The notes: generated from the letters alone by a model not told the origin. 64,000 nt of DNA from Novosphingobium profundi (GCF_018491765.1 NZ_JABWCU010000009.1:124001-188000), one strand, 5' to 3'. Shown: positions 13,801 to 23,204, counted from the first letter of the stretch. Program-made: numbers and translations.

Positions 13801-13879
13801 GGGTGTGGTTTCTTCGGCCCCATGAGACTAAGGGGTGCGAATCGAGTCTTACACCCCAAAGGACAGGGCCCTCTCACCC
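13801..13879 (+). promoter_or_regulatory. Structured leader of rpiB-glyA
   Basis: Several nested complementarities can be read. GGGTG (13801-13805) pairs with CACCC (13875-13879), which touches the rpiB ATG; GGCCC (13816-13820) pairs with GGGCC (13866-13870). Between them an H-type pseudoknot is possible: GAGACT (13824-13829) with AGTCTT (13845-13850), and GGGGTG (13832-13837) with CACCCC (13852-13857). The only purine-rich ribosome site, AAAGGA (13858-13863), lies inside the fold. No known riboswitch class is recognised. Confidence 0.35.
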
Positions 13880-14317
13880 ATGCGCATTGCCATCGCATCC
13901 GATCACGCCGCCGTCGATCTCAAAGCCAGCTTGTGCGAGTACCTCATGGAACTCGGCCATGAAGTTGCCGACCTGGGTCCGGCCACCGCCGATCGCGTCG
14001 ACTACCCCGACTACGGCTACCTGCTGGCCTCGGTCGTCGCCGATGGCACTGCGGACTACGGCGTGGCGCTGTGCGGTTCGGGCATCGGCATCTCGATCGC
14101 CGTCAACCGCAACCCGGCGGTGCGCTGCGCGCTCGTTTCCGAGCCGCTCTCGGCCGCCCTCGCGCGCGAGCACAACGATGCCAACTGCATTGCGATGGGC
14201 GCCCGCCTGACCGGCATCGACATGGCCAAGGCCTGCCTCGACGCCTTCCTCTCGACCGAATTCGGTGGCGGACGCCACGCCGGACGCGTCGACAAGCTCT
14301 CCAACCCTCCCGCCTGA
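13880..14317 (+). CDS. rpiB: Ribose 5-phosphate isomerase B
   Basis: 145 residues, normal for RpiB/LacAB. It opens with [15 protein letters not shown] (the substrate-binding SDHA motif), has the catalytic cysteine in [15 protein letters not shown], and the conserved [13 protein letters not shown]. It interconverts ribose 5-phosphate and ribulose 5-phosphate. It lies 20 bases before glyA, an order common in alphaproteobacteria, so it is the first gene of rpiB-glyA-(membrane gene)-nrdR-trmJ. The start at ATG 13880 is fixed by the conserved N-terminus; its Shine-Dalgarno is weak and distant. Confidence 0.95.
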   Translation: MRIAIASDHAAVDLKASLCEYLMELGHEVADLGPATADRVDYPDYGYLLASVVADGTADYGVALCGSGIGISIAVNRNPAVRCALVSEPLSAALAREHNDANCIAMGARLTGIDMAKACLDAFLSTEFGGGRHAGRVDKLSNPPA

Positions 14318-14337
14318 ACCGAAGAGGCTCCTCCCAG

Positions 14338-15636
14338 ATGACCGTTGAAACCGCAATCCGCTCCCCCGGCTTCTTCACCGACAGCGTGGCCTCGAGCGAC
14401 CCCGCCGTCGCCGCTGCCATCGGCAAGGAAATGAAGCGCGAGCGCAAGCAGATCGAACTGATCGCTTCGGAGAACATCGTCTCCAAGGCCGTCCTCGAGG
14501 CGCAGGGCTCGGTGCTCACCAACAAGTACGCCGAAGGCTACCCCGGCAAGCGCTACTACCAGGGCTGCGAACCCTCGGACGAAGTCGAGAGCCTCGCCAT
14601 CGATCGCGCCAAGCAGCTGTTCGGCTGTGATTTCGCCAACGTCCAGCCCCACTCGGGCGCACAGGCCAACGGCGCGGTGCTCCTCGCCACCGTCAAGCCC
14701 GGCGAAACGATCCTGGGCATGAGCCTCGATGCCGGTGGCCACCTCACCCACGGTGCGCGCGCCGCGCTCTCGGGCAAGTGGTTCAACGCCGTGCAGTACG
14801 GCGTGACCAAGGACACCCACCTCATCGACTACGACGAAGTCGAGCGCCTCGCCAAGGAGCACCAGCCCAAGCTGATCATCGCGGGCGGCTCGGCCTATCC
14901 GCGCGTGATCGACTTCAAGCGCATGCGCGAGATCGCCGACAGCGTGGGCGCGATCTTCCAGGTCGACATGGCCCACTTCGCCGGCCTCGTCGCGGCGGGT
15001 CTGCACCCCTCGCCGTTCCCCCATGCCCACATCGCCACCACCACCACGCACAAGACCCTGCGTGGCCCGCGTGGCGGCATGATCCTCACCAACGACGAGG
15101 CACTGGCCAAGAAGATCAACTCGGCGGTGTTCCCCGGCCTCCAGGGCGGTCCGCTGATGCACGTGATCGCGGCCAAGGCGGTCGCCTTCGGTGAAGCGCT
15201 GCGTCCCGAATTCAAGGACTACGCCGCCAAGGTCATCGAGAACGCCAAGGTCCTTGCCGACACTCTGGCCGGTCGCGGTGCCGCGATCGTCTCGGGCGGA
15301 ACCGATACCCACGTCGCGCTGATCGATCTTTCGCCGCTGGGCGTCACCGGCAAGGACGCCGACGAGGCGCTCGAGCGGGCTGGCATCACCTGCAACAAGA
15401 ACGGTATTCCCTTCGACCCGCTGCCGCCGATGAAGACCAGCGGTATCCGCGTCGGCACGCCCGCCGGCACCACGCGCGGTTTTGGTGCGGAAGAATTCCG
15501 TGAAATCGGCAACATGGTCGCCGACGTGCTCGACGGCCTCGCACGCTGCGGCGAAGAAGGTGACGCCCAGGTGGAACAGAACGTGCGCGCGCGCGTAGAA
15601 GCCTTGTGTGACCGTTTCCCGATCTACGAGGACTAA
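14338..15636 (+). CDS. glyA: Serine hydroxymethyltransferase
   Basis: 432 residues, a fold-type I PLP enzyme. [22 protein letters not shown] and [19 protein letters not shown] are family hallmarks; the PLP lysine is in [15 protein letters not shown]. It converts serine and tetrahydrofolate to glycine and 5,10-methylene-THF, the main entry to one-carbon metabolism. GAAGAGG lies about 10 bases before ATG 14338. It is the second gene after rpiB. The link with nrdR (nucleotide reduction) and metA downstream fits a one-carbon and nucleotide theme but may be only positional. Confidence 0.97.
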   Translation: MTVETAIRSPGFFTDSVASSDPAVAAAIGKEMKRERKQIELIASENIVSKAVLEAQGSVLTNKYAEGYPGKRYYQGCEPSDEVESLAIDRAKQLFGCDFANVQPHSGAQANGAVLLATVKPGETILGMSLDAGGHLTHGARAALSGKWFNAVQYGVTKDTHLIDYDEVERLAKEHQPKLIIAGGSAYPRVIDFKRMREIADSVGAIFQVDMAHFAGLVAAGLHPSPFPHAHIATTTTHKTLRGPRGGMILTNDEALAKKINSAVFPGLQGGPLMHVIAAKAVAFGEALRPEFKDYAAKVIENAKVLADTLAGRGAAIVSGGTDTHVALIDLSPLGVTGKDADEALERAGITCNKNGIPFDPLPPMKTSGIRVGTPAGTTRGFGAEEFREIGNMVADVLDGLARCGEEGDAQVEQNVRARVEALCDRFPIYED

Positions 15637-15641
15637 AAGCC

Positions 15642-15869
15642 ATGACCGACCCCGAACGCCCCCACGACACTGGTGACTTCGTCTACGACGCGCGCCAGGA
15701 GCTTGCCGGAATGCTGAGCGATGGCATGGCCCATCCCTCGACCAAGCCGGTGCTCGCGTGGGGTGCGGTCGGGGCCGTCGCTGGCGCCTTCCTGCCCTTC
15801 GTCTCGATCGGCATGGGGCTGGCCGCCGGCGCCGGATACGCCTTCTACAAGCGCGTGCGACCCGACTGA
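15642..15869 (+). CDS. Small membrane protein between glyA and nrdR
   Basis: 75 residues, starting 5 bases after the glyA stop and 38 before nrdR. An acidic soluble N-terminus (TDPERPHDTGDFVYDARQEL) is followed by a Gly/Ala-rich hydrophobic stretch (residues 37-68: VLAWGAVGAVAGAFLPF and GMGLAAGAGYAFYKR) that could be two short membrane helices. The position inside the operon and codon use like its neighbours suggest a real gene. No family is recognised. Confidence 0.75.
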   Translation: MTDPERPHDTGDFVYDARQELAGMLSDGMAHPSTKPVLAWGAVGAVAGAFLPFVSIGMGLAAGAGYAFYKRVRPD

Positions 15870-15907
15870 GGTCGCCCGCGCCCCCTTTCCAGTTGCGATA
15901 GGCTGAA

Positions 15908-16396
15908 ATGCGCTGCCCTTTCTGCGCCCATGACGATTCCCAGGTGAAGGACAGCCGTCCGGCCGAAGACAACGCCGCGATCCGCCGGCGCCGCCAGTGC
16001 ACCAGTTGCGGCGCGCGCTTCACGACCTTCGAGCGCGTCCAGCTGCGCGAAATCACCGTGATCAAGTCGGGCGACGAAGGCGATGAGCGGCGCGAACCCT
16101 TCGACCGCGCCAAGATCGAGAAATCCGTCGCGCTTGCCTGCCGCAAGCGCCGGATCGATCGCGAACGCATCGACCAGCTCGTCTCGGGCGTGCAGCGCCA
16201 GGTCGAGACCGCAGGCGAATCCGAAGTCCACTCACGCGAGATCGGCGAGATGGTGATGGAAGGCCTGCGCCAGCTCGATTCGGTCGCCTACATCCGCTTC
16301 GCCTCGGTCTACCGCGCCTTCGACGAAGCGCGCGACTTCGAGGAATTCGCAGGCACCGTGCGCGACGTGGCGACAGGCGATAGCAAAAATGACTGA
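15908..16396 (+). CDS. nrdR: Transcriptional repressor NrdR
   Basis: 162 residues. The N-terminal zinc ribbon is Cys3, Cys6, Cys31, Cys34 ([14 protein letters not shown]), followed by an ATP-cone domain from about residue 49 ([20 protein letters not shown]). NrdR senses ATP/dATP and represses ribonucleotide reductase genes through NrdR boxes. Its last 8 bases overlap the start of the next gene. glyA-nrdR linkage is well known in alphaproteobacteria. Confidence 0.96.
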   Translation: MRCPFCAHDDSQVKDSRPAEDNAAIRRRRQCTSCGARFTTFERVQLREITVIKSGDEGDERREPFDRAKIEKSVALACRKRRIDRERIDQLVSGVQRQVETAGESEVHSREIGEMVMEGLRQLDSVAYIRFASVYRAFDEARDFEEFAGTVRDVATGDSKND

Positions 16397-17159
16397 TACC
16401 CGATCGAACACCCCCGCCATCGGCAGCGTTCCTGCCGAGCGTAAGCCCGTCGTCGTGCTGGTCCGCCCGCAACTGGGCGAGAACATCGGCAAGGCCGCGC
16501 GCGCGATGCTCAACTTCGGGCTCACCGAGATGCGCCTCGTCACCCCGCGCGACGGCTGGCCCAACCCCTCGGCGGGCCCGGCCGCAGCCGGCGCCAACGT
16601 GATCCTCGAGAAGGCACAAGTCTTCGAGAGCCTTGCCGAAGCCGTCGCCGACTGCGCCAACGTCTACGCCACCACCGTGCGCAAGCGCGGCGTGACCAAG
16701 CCCGTCGTCACGCCCGAAGAAGCCGCGCGCGAGATCTACGCCGAACAGGGCCGCTCGGCCTTCGTCTTCGGTCCCGAGCGTTCGGGCCTCGAGACCGAGG
16801 ACGTCGCGCTCGCGCGGTCGATCCTGACCGTGCCGATCAACCCCGAATTCGCCTCGCTCAATCTCGCCCAGGCCGTGATCCTGTGCGCCTACGAGTGGTC
16901 CAAGGGCGCTGGCCTCAGCCAGCCCACGCAGGAGGAAACGCTGCCCCCTGCCCCGCAGGATGAACTGGAAGGGCTCATCGGCCACTTCGAACGGCTGCTC
17001 GAGGACAAGAACTACTTCTGGCCCGAGACGCGCGCCGAGGCGAACCGCCTGACCTTGCGCAATCTCCTCACCAAGCCGGCGTGGAACCATCTCGAAGTGC
17101 GCACCATGCGCGGCGTGCTCTCGACCCTCGAGAAAGCCCGTCGCGCACGCGAGGGCTAA
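16389..17159 (+). CDS. trmJ: TrmJ-like tRNA 2'-O-methyltransferase (SPOUT)
   Basis: 256 residues. The trefoil-knot SPOUT motifs are visible: motif 1 [20 protein letters not shown], motif 2 [15 protein letters not shown], motif 3 [19 protein letters not shown]-terminal helical extension ([19 protein letters not shown]) is typical of TrmJ, which methylates ribose 32 of the tRNA anticodon loop using SAM. The ATG overlaps the nrdR stop region by 8 bases. The next gene begins a few bases after its stop, so it may share this transcript. TrmJ is preferred over other TrmH-family members because of the motif 3 sequence. Confidence 0.88.
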   Translation: MTDTRSNTPAIGSVPAERKPVVVLVRPQLGENIGKAARAMLNFGLTEMRLVTPRDGWPNPSAGPAAAGANVILEKAQVFESLAEAVADCANVYATTVRKRGVTKPVVTPEEAAREIYAEQGRSAFVFGPERSGLETEDVALARSILTVPINPEFASLNLAQAVILCAYEWSKGAGLSQPTQEETLPPAPQDELEGLIGHFERLLEDKNYFWPETRAEANRLTLRNLLTKPAWNHLEVRTMRGVLSTLEKARRAREG

Positions 17160-17181
17160 GCCCTTGCGCAGGCCGCTCGCC

Positions 17182-18069
17182 ATGCTGACCCGGCGCAAAG
17201 CCTGCTCGCTGGGCGTCGGCGCGGCGCTGGCGCTGGCCGACCTGCCGGTACTGGCCCGGAGCCCTCGAAGCTCGGCCGAAGTCGAACTCGGCACGCTCGA
17301 GAAGCGCGCGGGCGGACGGCTCGGCGCCTTCGTGCGCGACACCCAGACCGGCGCACATTTCGGCTGGCGCCAGCACGAGCGCTTTACCCAGTGCAGTTCG
17401 TTCAAGCTCTCGCTGGCCGCCATGATCCTGGCACGCGGAGACGCAGGCACGCTCGATCCCGATCGGGTACTGCACTGGAGCAAGGCCGAACTGCTCGGCC
17501 ATGCGCCGGTCACGCGCGCGCATCTGCGCGATGGCCTGAGCGTACGCGACCTCGCCCGCGCGGCGGTAATCGAGAGCGACAACACCGCCGCCAACGTGCT
17601 GCTCAAGGCCTTCGGCGGACCGCAGGCGCTTACCCGCTTCTGGCGCTCGCTGGGCGACACGCAAAGCCGGCTCGACCGCTTCGAACCCGACCTCAACGTG
17701 ACGCCGCCAGGCACGGCGCTCGACACGACGACACCGGCTGGCATGGCTGGAACACTCGAGCAGCTGCTCTTCGGGCACGCCCTCACCGAGGCATCGCGCT
17801 GCACGCTCCAGGACTGGATGCAAGCCGTCGCGACCGGAAAGAATCGAATTCGCTCGGCGTTTCCAGGTCACTGGATCAGCGGTGACAAGACCGGCACCGG
17901 TCCGCAAAGCGTTATCGATATCGCCTTTGGCGGACCGGCCGGACGCAAGCCTCTTATCGTCACGGCCTATTTCGACCCGGCTGCGGATCGTCGCGCGGAC
18001 ACGGGCGCGGCCAGCGCCATACTCGCCCAAGTCGGCCAGGTCGCCGTGCGAACCTTCCTCGCGCGATAA
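17182..18069 (+). CDS. bla: Class A beta-lactamase with Tat-type signal
   Basis: From ATG 17182 the protein has 295 residues and starts MLTRRKACSLGVG, a twin-arginine-like signal; an in-frame TTG at 17164 (6 more codons, with GAGGG upstream) is the alternative. All class A motifs are present: Ser72-x-x-Lys75 in CSSFK, Ser132-Asp133-Asn134 in IESDNTAAN, Glu168/Asn172 in FEPDLN, Lys236-Thr-Gly in GDKTGTG. It should hydrolyse beta-lactams by a serine acyl-enzyme route in the periplasm. It follows trmJ by 22 bases with no dedicated LysR-type regulator nearby, so it looks like a constitutive chromosomal enzyme. Cys71 directly before the nucleophile has no Cys at the position after KTG-T. Confidence 0.9.
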   Translation: MLTRRKACSLGVGAALALADLPVLARSPRSSAEVELGTLEKRAGGRLGAFVRDTQTGAHFGWRQHERFTQCSSFKLSLAAMILARGDAGTLDPDRVLHWSKAELLGHAPVTRAHLRDGLSVRDLARAAVIESDNTAANVLLKAFGGPQALTRFWRSLGDTQSRLDRFEPDLNVTPPGTALDTTTPAGMAGTLEQLLFGHALTEASRCTLQDWMQAVATGKNRIRSAFPGHWISGDKTGTGPQSVIDIAFGGPAGRKPLIVTAYFDPAADRRADTGAASAILAQVGQVAVRTFLAR

Positions 18070-18121
18070 AGCGCCATCCCAGCTTCCTCGGCGAATTTCC
18101 CGATATGCCCGAAACCCCATT

Positions 18122-18148
18122 TTGATTTTGTCCGAATAGGTGTATGGG
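18122..18148 (+). promoter_or_regulatory. Possible metA promoter
   Basis: TTGATT (18122-18127) and TATGGG (18143-18148) are 15 bases apart in a locally AT-rich stretch. The implied transcript start, near 18154, coincides with the 5' side of the riboswitch-like fold, which is the main support. Confidence 0.35.
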
Positions 18149-18155
18149 CGGCTCA

Positions 18156-18298
18156 GCATCAAGAGTTGGGACGACGCCCAACGCCAACCTGCCGGTCCGG
18201 GCAAGGTGGCACTCCGCATGGAGGATGTGGCCGTTCCGGCAACCCACGGAAAAAGCCACATGTAAGCGTCGTTTCCCGCCCAGGAGTACGACGTTACA
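18156..18298 (+). promoter_or_regulatory. S-box-like (SAM-I/SAM-IV family) riboswitch candidate in metA leader
   Basis: The S-box core can be read in order. P1 is GCATC (18156-18160) with GATGT (18224-18228), followed by AAGAG. P2 is TTGGG with CCCAA (18166-18181). CGCC joins to P3, ACC-TGCC (18187-18193) with GGCA-A-GGT (18200-18207). GGCA joins to P4, CTCC-gcat-GGAG (18212-18223). The strings ATCAAGAG, CAACCTGCC and GGCAAGGTG are S-box consensus. P2 is short and lacks the usual kink-turn. Downstream, CGTCGT (18267-18272) can pair with ACGACG next to the start codon (18288-18293), placing AGGAG (18282-18286) in the loop. It can instead pair with the identical ACGACG in the P2 loop (18171-18176). 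This suggests translational control by SAM. Confidence 0.65.
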
Positions 18299-19225
18299 AT
18301 GCCCATCAAGATCCCCGACGACCTGCCCGCCCGTCAGACTCTCGAAGCCGAGGGTGTCACGGTCATGGGCGAGGCCGACGCCGTGCGGCAGGACATCCGC
18401 CCGCTGCAGATCGGGCTCCTCAACCTCATGCCCGACAAGGTGCGCACCGAGACCCAGCTCGCGCGGCTGCTCGGCGCAACGCCGCTGCAGATCGAACTGA
18501 CGCTGGTGCGCATGACCGATCATGTCTCGCGCAACACCTCACAGGACCACATGGAGGCGTTCTACCGCCCCTGGGACGACGTGCGCCACGGCCGCTTCGA
18601 CGGCTTCATCATCACTGGCGCACCGGTGGAGCGCCTGCCCTATGAGGACGTCACCTACTGGTCCGAATTCGTCCAGATCCTCGAATGGACGCAGACCAAC
18701 GTGCACAAGACGCTGACCATTTGCTGGGCCGCGCAGGCTGCGCTCTACCACTTCCACGCCATCCAGAAGCGCACGCTGGGCGAAAAGGCCTTCGGAGTGA
18801 TCCCGCACGGCACGTGCGTGCAAGGCTCGCCGTTCCTGCGCGGCTTTGCCGATACGTTCCAGGTGCCGGTCTCGCGCTGGACGGAAATCTGCGCCGAGAG
18901 CCTCGCCGCGACGTCGGGCCTCGAAGTGCTGGCCGAGAGCTCGCTTACCGGCCCCTGCCTGGTCGACGATCCTGCCCACCGCGCGCTGCACATGTTCAAT
19001 CATCTCGAATACGACACCGAGACGCTGGCCAAAGAATACTTCCGCGACGGTGGCAGCCAACTCCCGCTGGGCTACTTCCCCGAGGACGATCCAGCCAAGG
19101 CGCCGATGAACTCGTGGCGCGCCCACGGGCACCTGCTCATCGGCAACTGGATCAACGCGATCTACCAGACCACGCCTTTCGATATCGCCGCGATCGGTTC
19201 GGGAAGCGCCCTGACCGCGGCCTGA
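18299..19225 (+). CDS. metA: Homoserine O-acyltransferase MetA, acetyl-type by residue 111
   Basis: 308 residues, aligned almost without gaps to E. coli MetA numbering. The catalytic Cys142 lies in TICWAAQAAL, and His235/Glu237 in FNHLEYD. It activates homoserine for methionine synthesis. Residue 111, in ITGAPVERLPYEDV, is Glu. In the family Gly111 goes with succinyl-CoA and Glu111 with acetyl-CoA, so O-acetylhomoserine is the likely product despite the usual 'succinyltransferase' label. AGGAG lies 12 bases before ATG 18299. It is a single gene behind the S-box-like leader, consistent with SAM feedback. Confidence 0.95.
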   Translation: MPIKIPDDLPARQTLEAEGVTVMGEADAVRQDIRPLQIGLLNLMPDKVRTETQLARLLGATPLQIELTLVRMTDHVSRNTSQDHMEAFYRPWDDVRHGRFDGFIITGAPVERLPYEDVTYWSEFVQILEWTQTNVHKTLTICWAAQAALYHFHAIQKRTLGEKAFGVIPHGTCVQGSPFLRGFADTFQVPVSRWTEICAESLAATSGLEVLAESSLTGPCLVDDPAHRALHMFNHLEYDTETLAKEYFRDGGSQLPLGYFPEDDPAKAPMNSWRAHGHLLIGNWINAIYQTTPFDIAAIGSGSALTAA

Positions 19226-19471
19226 GCGGCAAATTTCCGGCTCTCCGGCGGGGCGCGAGGCGGGTTTCAGCTTGACTTTGCGCCCCCATCCCGTAAGGGC
19301 CACGCCTTCACGGGACGCCTGTTCGACATGTCGCCAGGCGCCTCCTTCGGCCCCGCACCCCGGTGAAGCGGCGGCCGCATCCGGCACTCTATGGCCGGAT
19401 GGTGCGCTCCGGGACCTCACGGATCGCCCTGCCACGGTGGCACGGGCGGCAGCAGAACGGAAAGAAACGTT
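19226..19471 (+). other. Intergenic region and leader before rpsD
   Basis: About 245 bases with no credible gene. It contains a candidate promoter, TTGACT (19272-19277) with TAAGGG (19294-19299) at 16 bases, leaving a leader of roughly 165 bases. GAACGGAAAG (19455-19464) gives the rpsD ribosome site. S4 proteins often autoregulate translation through their leader; nothing here proves it. Confidence 0.4.
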
Positions 19472-20083
19472 ATGTCGAAGCGTAAAAGCGCCAAGTACAA
19501 ACTCGATCGCCGCATGGGCGAGAACATCTGGGGCCGTCCCAAGAGCTCGGTCAACCGCCGCAGCTACGGCCCGGGCCAGCACGGCCAGCGCCGCAAGGGC
19601 AAGCTGTCGGACTACGGTCTGCAGCTGCGCGCCAAGCAGAAGCTCAAGGGCTACTACGGCGACGTGACCGAGAAGCAGTTCAAGCGCACCTACCAGGAAG
19701 CGTCCTCGATGAAGGGCGACACCGGCATGAACCTGATCGGTCTCCTGGAGCAGCGCCTGGACATGGTGGTCTACCGCGCCAAGTTTGCGCCGACCATCTT
19801 CGCGGCTCGCCAGATCGTCTCGCACGGCCACATCCGCGTCAACGGTGTGAAGTGCAACATCGCTTCGCGTCGCATCCGCGTGGGTGACGTGATCTCGCTC
19901 GGTGAAAAGGCCAAGGAAATGGCTCTGGTCATCGAAGCTCAGGCTCTGCCCGAGCGCGAGATTCCCGACTACGTCGCTGCTGAAGGCGACAAGGTGACCT
20001 TCGTTCGCGTCCCGACGCTCGACGAAGTGCCCTACCCGGTGAAGATGGAACCGAACCTGGTCGTCGAATTCTATTCGCGCTAA
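19472..20083 (+). CDS. rpsD: 30S ribosomal protein S4
   Basis: 203 residues, opening [21 protein letters not shown] and continuing [17 protein letters not shown]. The S4 RNA-binding domain spans roughly residues 93-155 ([35 protein letters not shown]). It is a primary 16S rRNA binder and nucleates 30S body assembly. The N-terminus lacks the four-cysteine zinc site found in some S4 proteins, as usual for the alphaproteobacterial form. It stands alone, away from the rpsM-rpsK-rpoA cluster, as in other alphaproteobacteria, and ends in a strong terminator. Confidence 0.97.
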   Translation: MSKRKSAKYKLDRRMGENIWGRPKSSVNRRSYGPGQHGQRRKGKLSDYGLQLRAKQKLKGYYGDVTEKQFKRTYQEASSMKGDTGMNLIGLLEQRLDMVVYRAKFAPTIFAARQIVSHGHIRVNGVKCNIASRRIRVGDVISLGEKAKEMALVIEAQALPEREIPDYVAAEGDKVTFVRVPTLDEVPYPVKMEPNLVVEFYSR

Positions 20084-20117
20084 GTTTCGGCTCCTTCGGG
20101 AACGAAATTCTTTCGGG

Positions 20118-20147
20118 AAAGGGCGGTTCTTCGGAGCCGCCCTTTTT
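20118..20147 (+). terminator. Rho-independent terminator after rpsD
   Basis: GGGCGGTTC and GAGCCGCCC form a 9-bp stem closed by a TTCG tetraloop, flanked by AAA and TTTTT. It starts 35 bases after the rpsD stop. Confidence 0.9.
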
Positions 20148-20228
20148 CGTTGCGCTTCCCCCGCGCGAAAGGGCCTTGCACAATTTTAAGTGGGAACCTG
20201 GGAGCCCTCCCGGCATTCCTTGGTGGCC

Positions 20229-20426
20229 ATGCACCGCTACCGCTACATCACGCCCCACCGCGTCGGAAAATGGTACCCGGACCTTGCGACCGCGCAGCGC
20301 TACGCCTGCACCATCGGCGCCGGTTTCCTCGAGGAAAGCAGCGGCCAGTTCGTCGCCTATGTCGGCACCGTGCTTGAACGGGTGGATGACAGCGAACACG
20401 CCAGCCGCCTCGCAGAAATTGCCTGA
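20229..20426 (+). CDS. Small hypothetical protein
   Basis: 65 residues from ATG 20229 (an in-frame GTG at 20190 is less likely). The sequence is rich in Tyr and Arg (HRYRYITPHRVGKWYPDLA, AQRYACTIGAGFLEESSG) and appears to be a compact soluble protein. Third codon positions are strongly G/C as in real genes here, which is the main support. It follows the rpsD terminator and is convergent with the ParA-like gene, their stops only 10 bases apart with no terminator between. No family is recognised. Confidence 0.6.
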   Translation: MHRYRYITPHRVGKWYPDLATAQRYACTIGAGFLEESSGQFVAYVGTVLERVDDSEHASRLAEIA

Positions 20427-20436
20427 ATTATCGACC

Positions 20437-21087
20437 TTAGGCGTCTGAATTAGAATATTTTTCTGAAATTCCAAGCTGCGTGCTGGCCCAGGCCCACAAG
20501 GCTCCGACCTCCCCCGCTGCCTTACCCTCGGGCTCGATCTCGATGGCGACCTCGCCCGACGCCGAACTGCGGTGAAAGGCTGCGCGTTCGCCGAAATGGA
20601 GAGGGCACACGGATAGACCCAAGGCCTGTGCCGACTTGGCCGCCTCCTCGAGCATCCGGCTCGCCCGCGCCGGCACTGCGTTGAAGACGACATGCGCGGG
20701 CTTCGAGGCATAGGCCATAAGCCCTGCCGTCGCCTCCAGCGCATGCAGATCGAACGCACGGGCCTTGGTCGGCACAAGCACGAGGTCGGCCACGCGCACC
20801 GCCTCGCGCGAGGCGGTATCGCCATGCGGCGGGGTATCGATGACGATGACTTGCGCCCCGCCCCGCCGTGCCCGGTCGACCGTGCTGAACAGGCGCACCG
20901 GAGGACAGGTGATCACTTCGGGCAGGAAATCGCCGCGCCAGTCGCCCCAGGCCGCGGCCGTTGCCTGCGGATCGGTGTCGATGATACTGGCCCGGTAGCC
21001 CGCGTATACCGCGCTCGTCGCGAGATGCAGCGCAAGCGTCGTCTTGCCCGATCCCCCCTTCTGGCTGACAATCGCGATCGTGGGCAT
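20437..21087 (-). CDS. ParA/MinD-family ATPase, orphan
   Basis: 216 residues from ATG 21087. The deviant Walker A is QKGGSGKTT (Lys10 and Lys15); Walker A' is IIDTDPQATAAAWGDW; Walker B is VIVIDTPPHGD. The 35 codons upstream that would extend the frame lack family similarity, so the short start is preferred. There is no ParB gene or evident parS site alongside, and length and style match the short ParA-like ATPases that act in positioning plasmids, protein arrays or polysaccharide machines. Its cargo is unknown. It is divergent from the L,D-transpeptidase-like gene across a 315-base region. Confidence 0.85.
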   Translation of the reverse strand: MPTIAIVSQKGGSGKTTLALHLATSAVYAGYRASIIDTDPQATAAAWGDWRGDFLPEVITCPPVRLFSTVDRARRGGAQVIVIDTPPHGDTASREAVRVADLVLVPTKARAFDLHALEATAGLMAYASKPAHVVFNAVPARASRMLEEAAKSAQALGLSVCPLHFGERAAFHRSSASGEVAIEIEPEGKAAGEVGALWAWASTQLGISEKYSNSDA

Positions 21088-21402
21088 CGTGGCAATCTCC
21101 TTGCGTGGGGGAGCGCGTGCCCTGCATCCGAATCGAAGCAGGGCTCCCGACGAATGTCCGGACCATCCCGAAGGTTGTCCAGTGAAAGCCACGAAAATCG
21201 CTACTTGCCTCGCGGCCCCATGCGCCCAGACCGCAGCGCGATGCTATAGATCCCGACACATCCCCCGATCGCAAAATATATCCAAATGAAAGCAATCTAT
21301 TATGCGCTTTTTCGGCGCACGCTGCGATCAGTGTTTGAATTTGACGATGTGAAAACACATACTGCAGCCAACGAATATGCGGGTCGGACTACACACAAAA
21401 CG
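21088..21402. other. Divergent regulatory region, ParA-like / transpeptidase-like
   Basis: 315 bases without a convincing gene. The half next to the transpeptidase gene is clearly AT-richer than its surroundings. It contains a perfect dyad, ATGTG-AAAA-CACAT (21347-21360), directly after TTGACG (21341-21346); the dyad could be an operator over the promoter. The GC-rich half near ParA shows nothing recognisable. Confidence 0.4.
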
Positions 21403-22002
21403 ATGAATTTCTCCAGACGTCATGTACTTGGCGCGCTTGTTACCGGCGCGGCGAGTCTCGCCTCCCCTGTCTCCTTTGCTGCCACACGCCCGCGCGACAT
21501 GCCGCGCGGTCTCGATCGTGCAATGGCCGCTCTCGACAGCCATGCGGGGCGCATTCCCCACCGGGACATTCTCGGTCTCGTCGATTTCAACGCGCCTTCG
21601 GGCGAGCCGCGCTTCCGGCTCGTCGACGTCGGCAACGGACGGATCCTGTCCGATTTCCTCGTCGCGCACGGGCGCGGCTCGGACCCCGCCAACACCGGCA
21701 TGCTCCAGAGGTTCTCGAACCGGCCGGGCTCGAACGCCTCGTGCCAGGGCAGCTTCCTGATCGGCGATGCGTACTACGGCAAGCACGGTCGCTCGCGCCG
21801 TATCCACGGCCTCGATCCGGAAAACAGCCTCGCCTACGAGCGCGCGATCGTCATCCACTCCGCACCCTACGTGAGCGAAGCCATGGCGCGCAGCAGCGGA
21901 CGGGTCGGCCGCAGCCTGGGCTGCTTCACGGTCACGTCGCAGGATCTTGGCGCGGTGATGACGCAGCTGGCGCCAGGACGCCTGCTCTACGCGCACAAGT
22001 AA
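21403..22002 (+). CDS. Tat-exported murein L,D-transpeptidase-like protein (YkuD_2 type)
   Basis: 199 residues from ATG 21403, chosen because it yields a twin-arginine signal, MNFSRRHVLGALVTGAASLA, and because the codons upstream are AT-rich. The mature domain shows HGRGSDPANTGMLQRFSN, GSFLIGDAYYGKHGRS, IVIHSAPYVSE and the catalytic-type GRVGRSLGCFTV, where Cys and the preceding His match the PF13645 (YkuD_2) catalytic site. It may act on peptidoglycan cross-links or be a relative with another role. It is monocistronic and convergent with tgt. Confidence 0.85.
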   Translation: MNFSRRHVLGALVTGAASLASPVSFAATRPRDMPRGLDRAMAALDSHAGRIPHRDILGLVDFNAPSGEPRFRLVDVGNGRILSDFLVAHGRGSDPANTGMLQRFSNRPGSNASCQGSFLIGDAYYGKHGRSRRIHGLDPENSLAYERAIVIHSAPYVSEAMARSSGRVGRSLGCFTVTSQDLGAVMTQLAPGRLLYAHK

Positions 22003-22046
22003 GCCTGCGCCGCCTGGCGCAGTCCCGTCCACCCGGAGGAGGCGGC

Positions 22047-23195
<1,149 letters not shown>

Positions 23196-23204
23196 TTAGC
23201 CCGA

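Noticed and set aside
14056..16170. A 704-codon minus-strand frame across glyA
   Set aside because: Shadow of glyA and nrdR, no domain; no ribosome site.
17182..18069. Carbapenemase of the KPC/NMC-A type
   Set aside because: The Cys before the nucleophile has no partner at the position two after KTG (Gly there), so the diagnostic disulfide cannot form.
18156..18298. SAM-II riboswitch at metA
   Set aside because: The H-type pseudoknot layout of SAM-II is not seen, whereas S-box strings CAACCTGCC and GGCAAGGTG and four ordered stems are.
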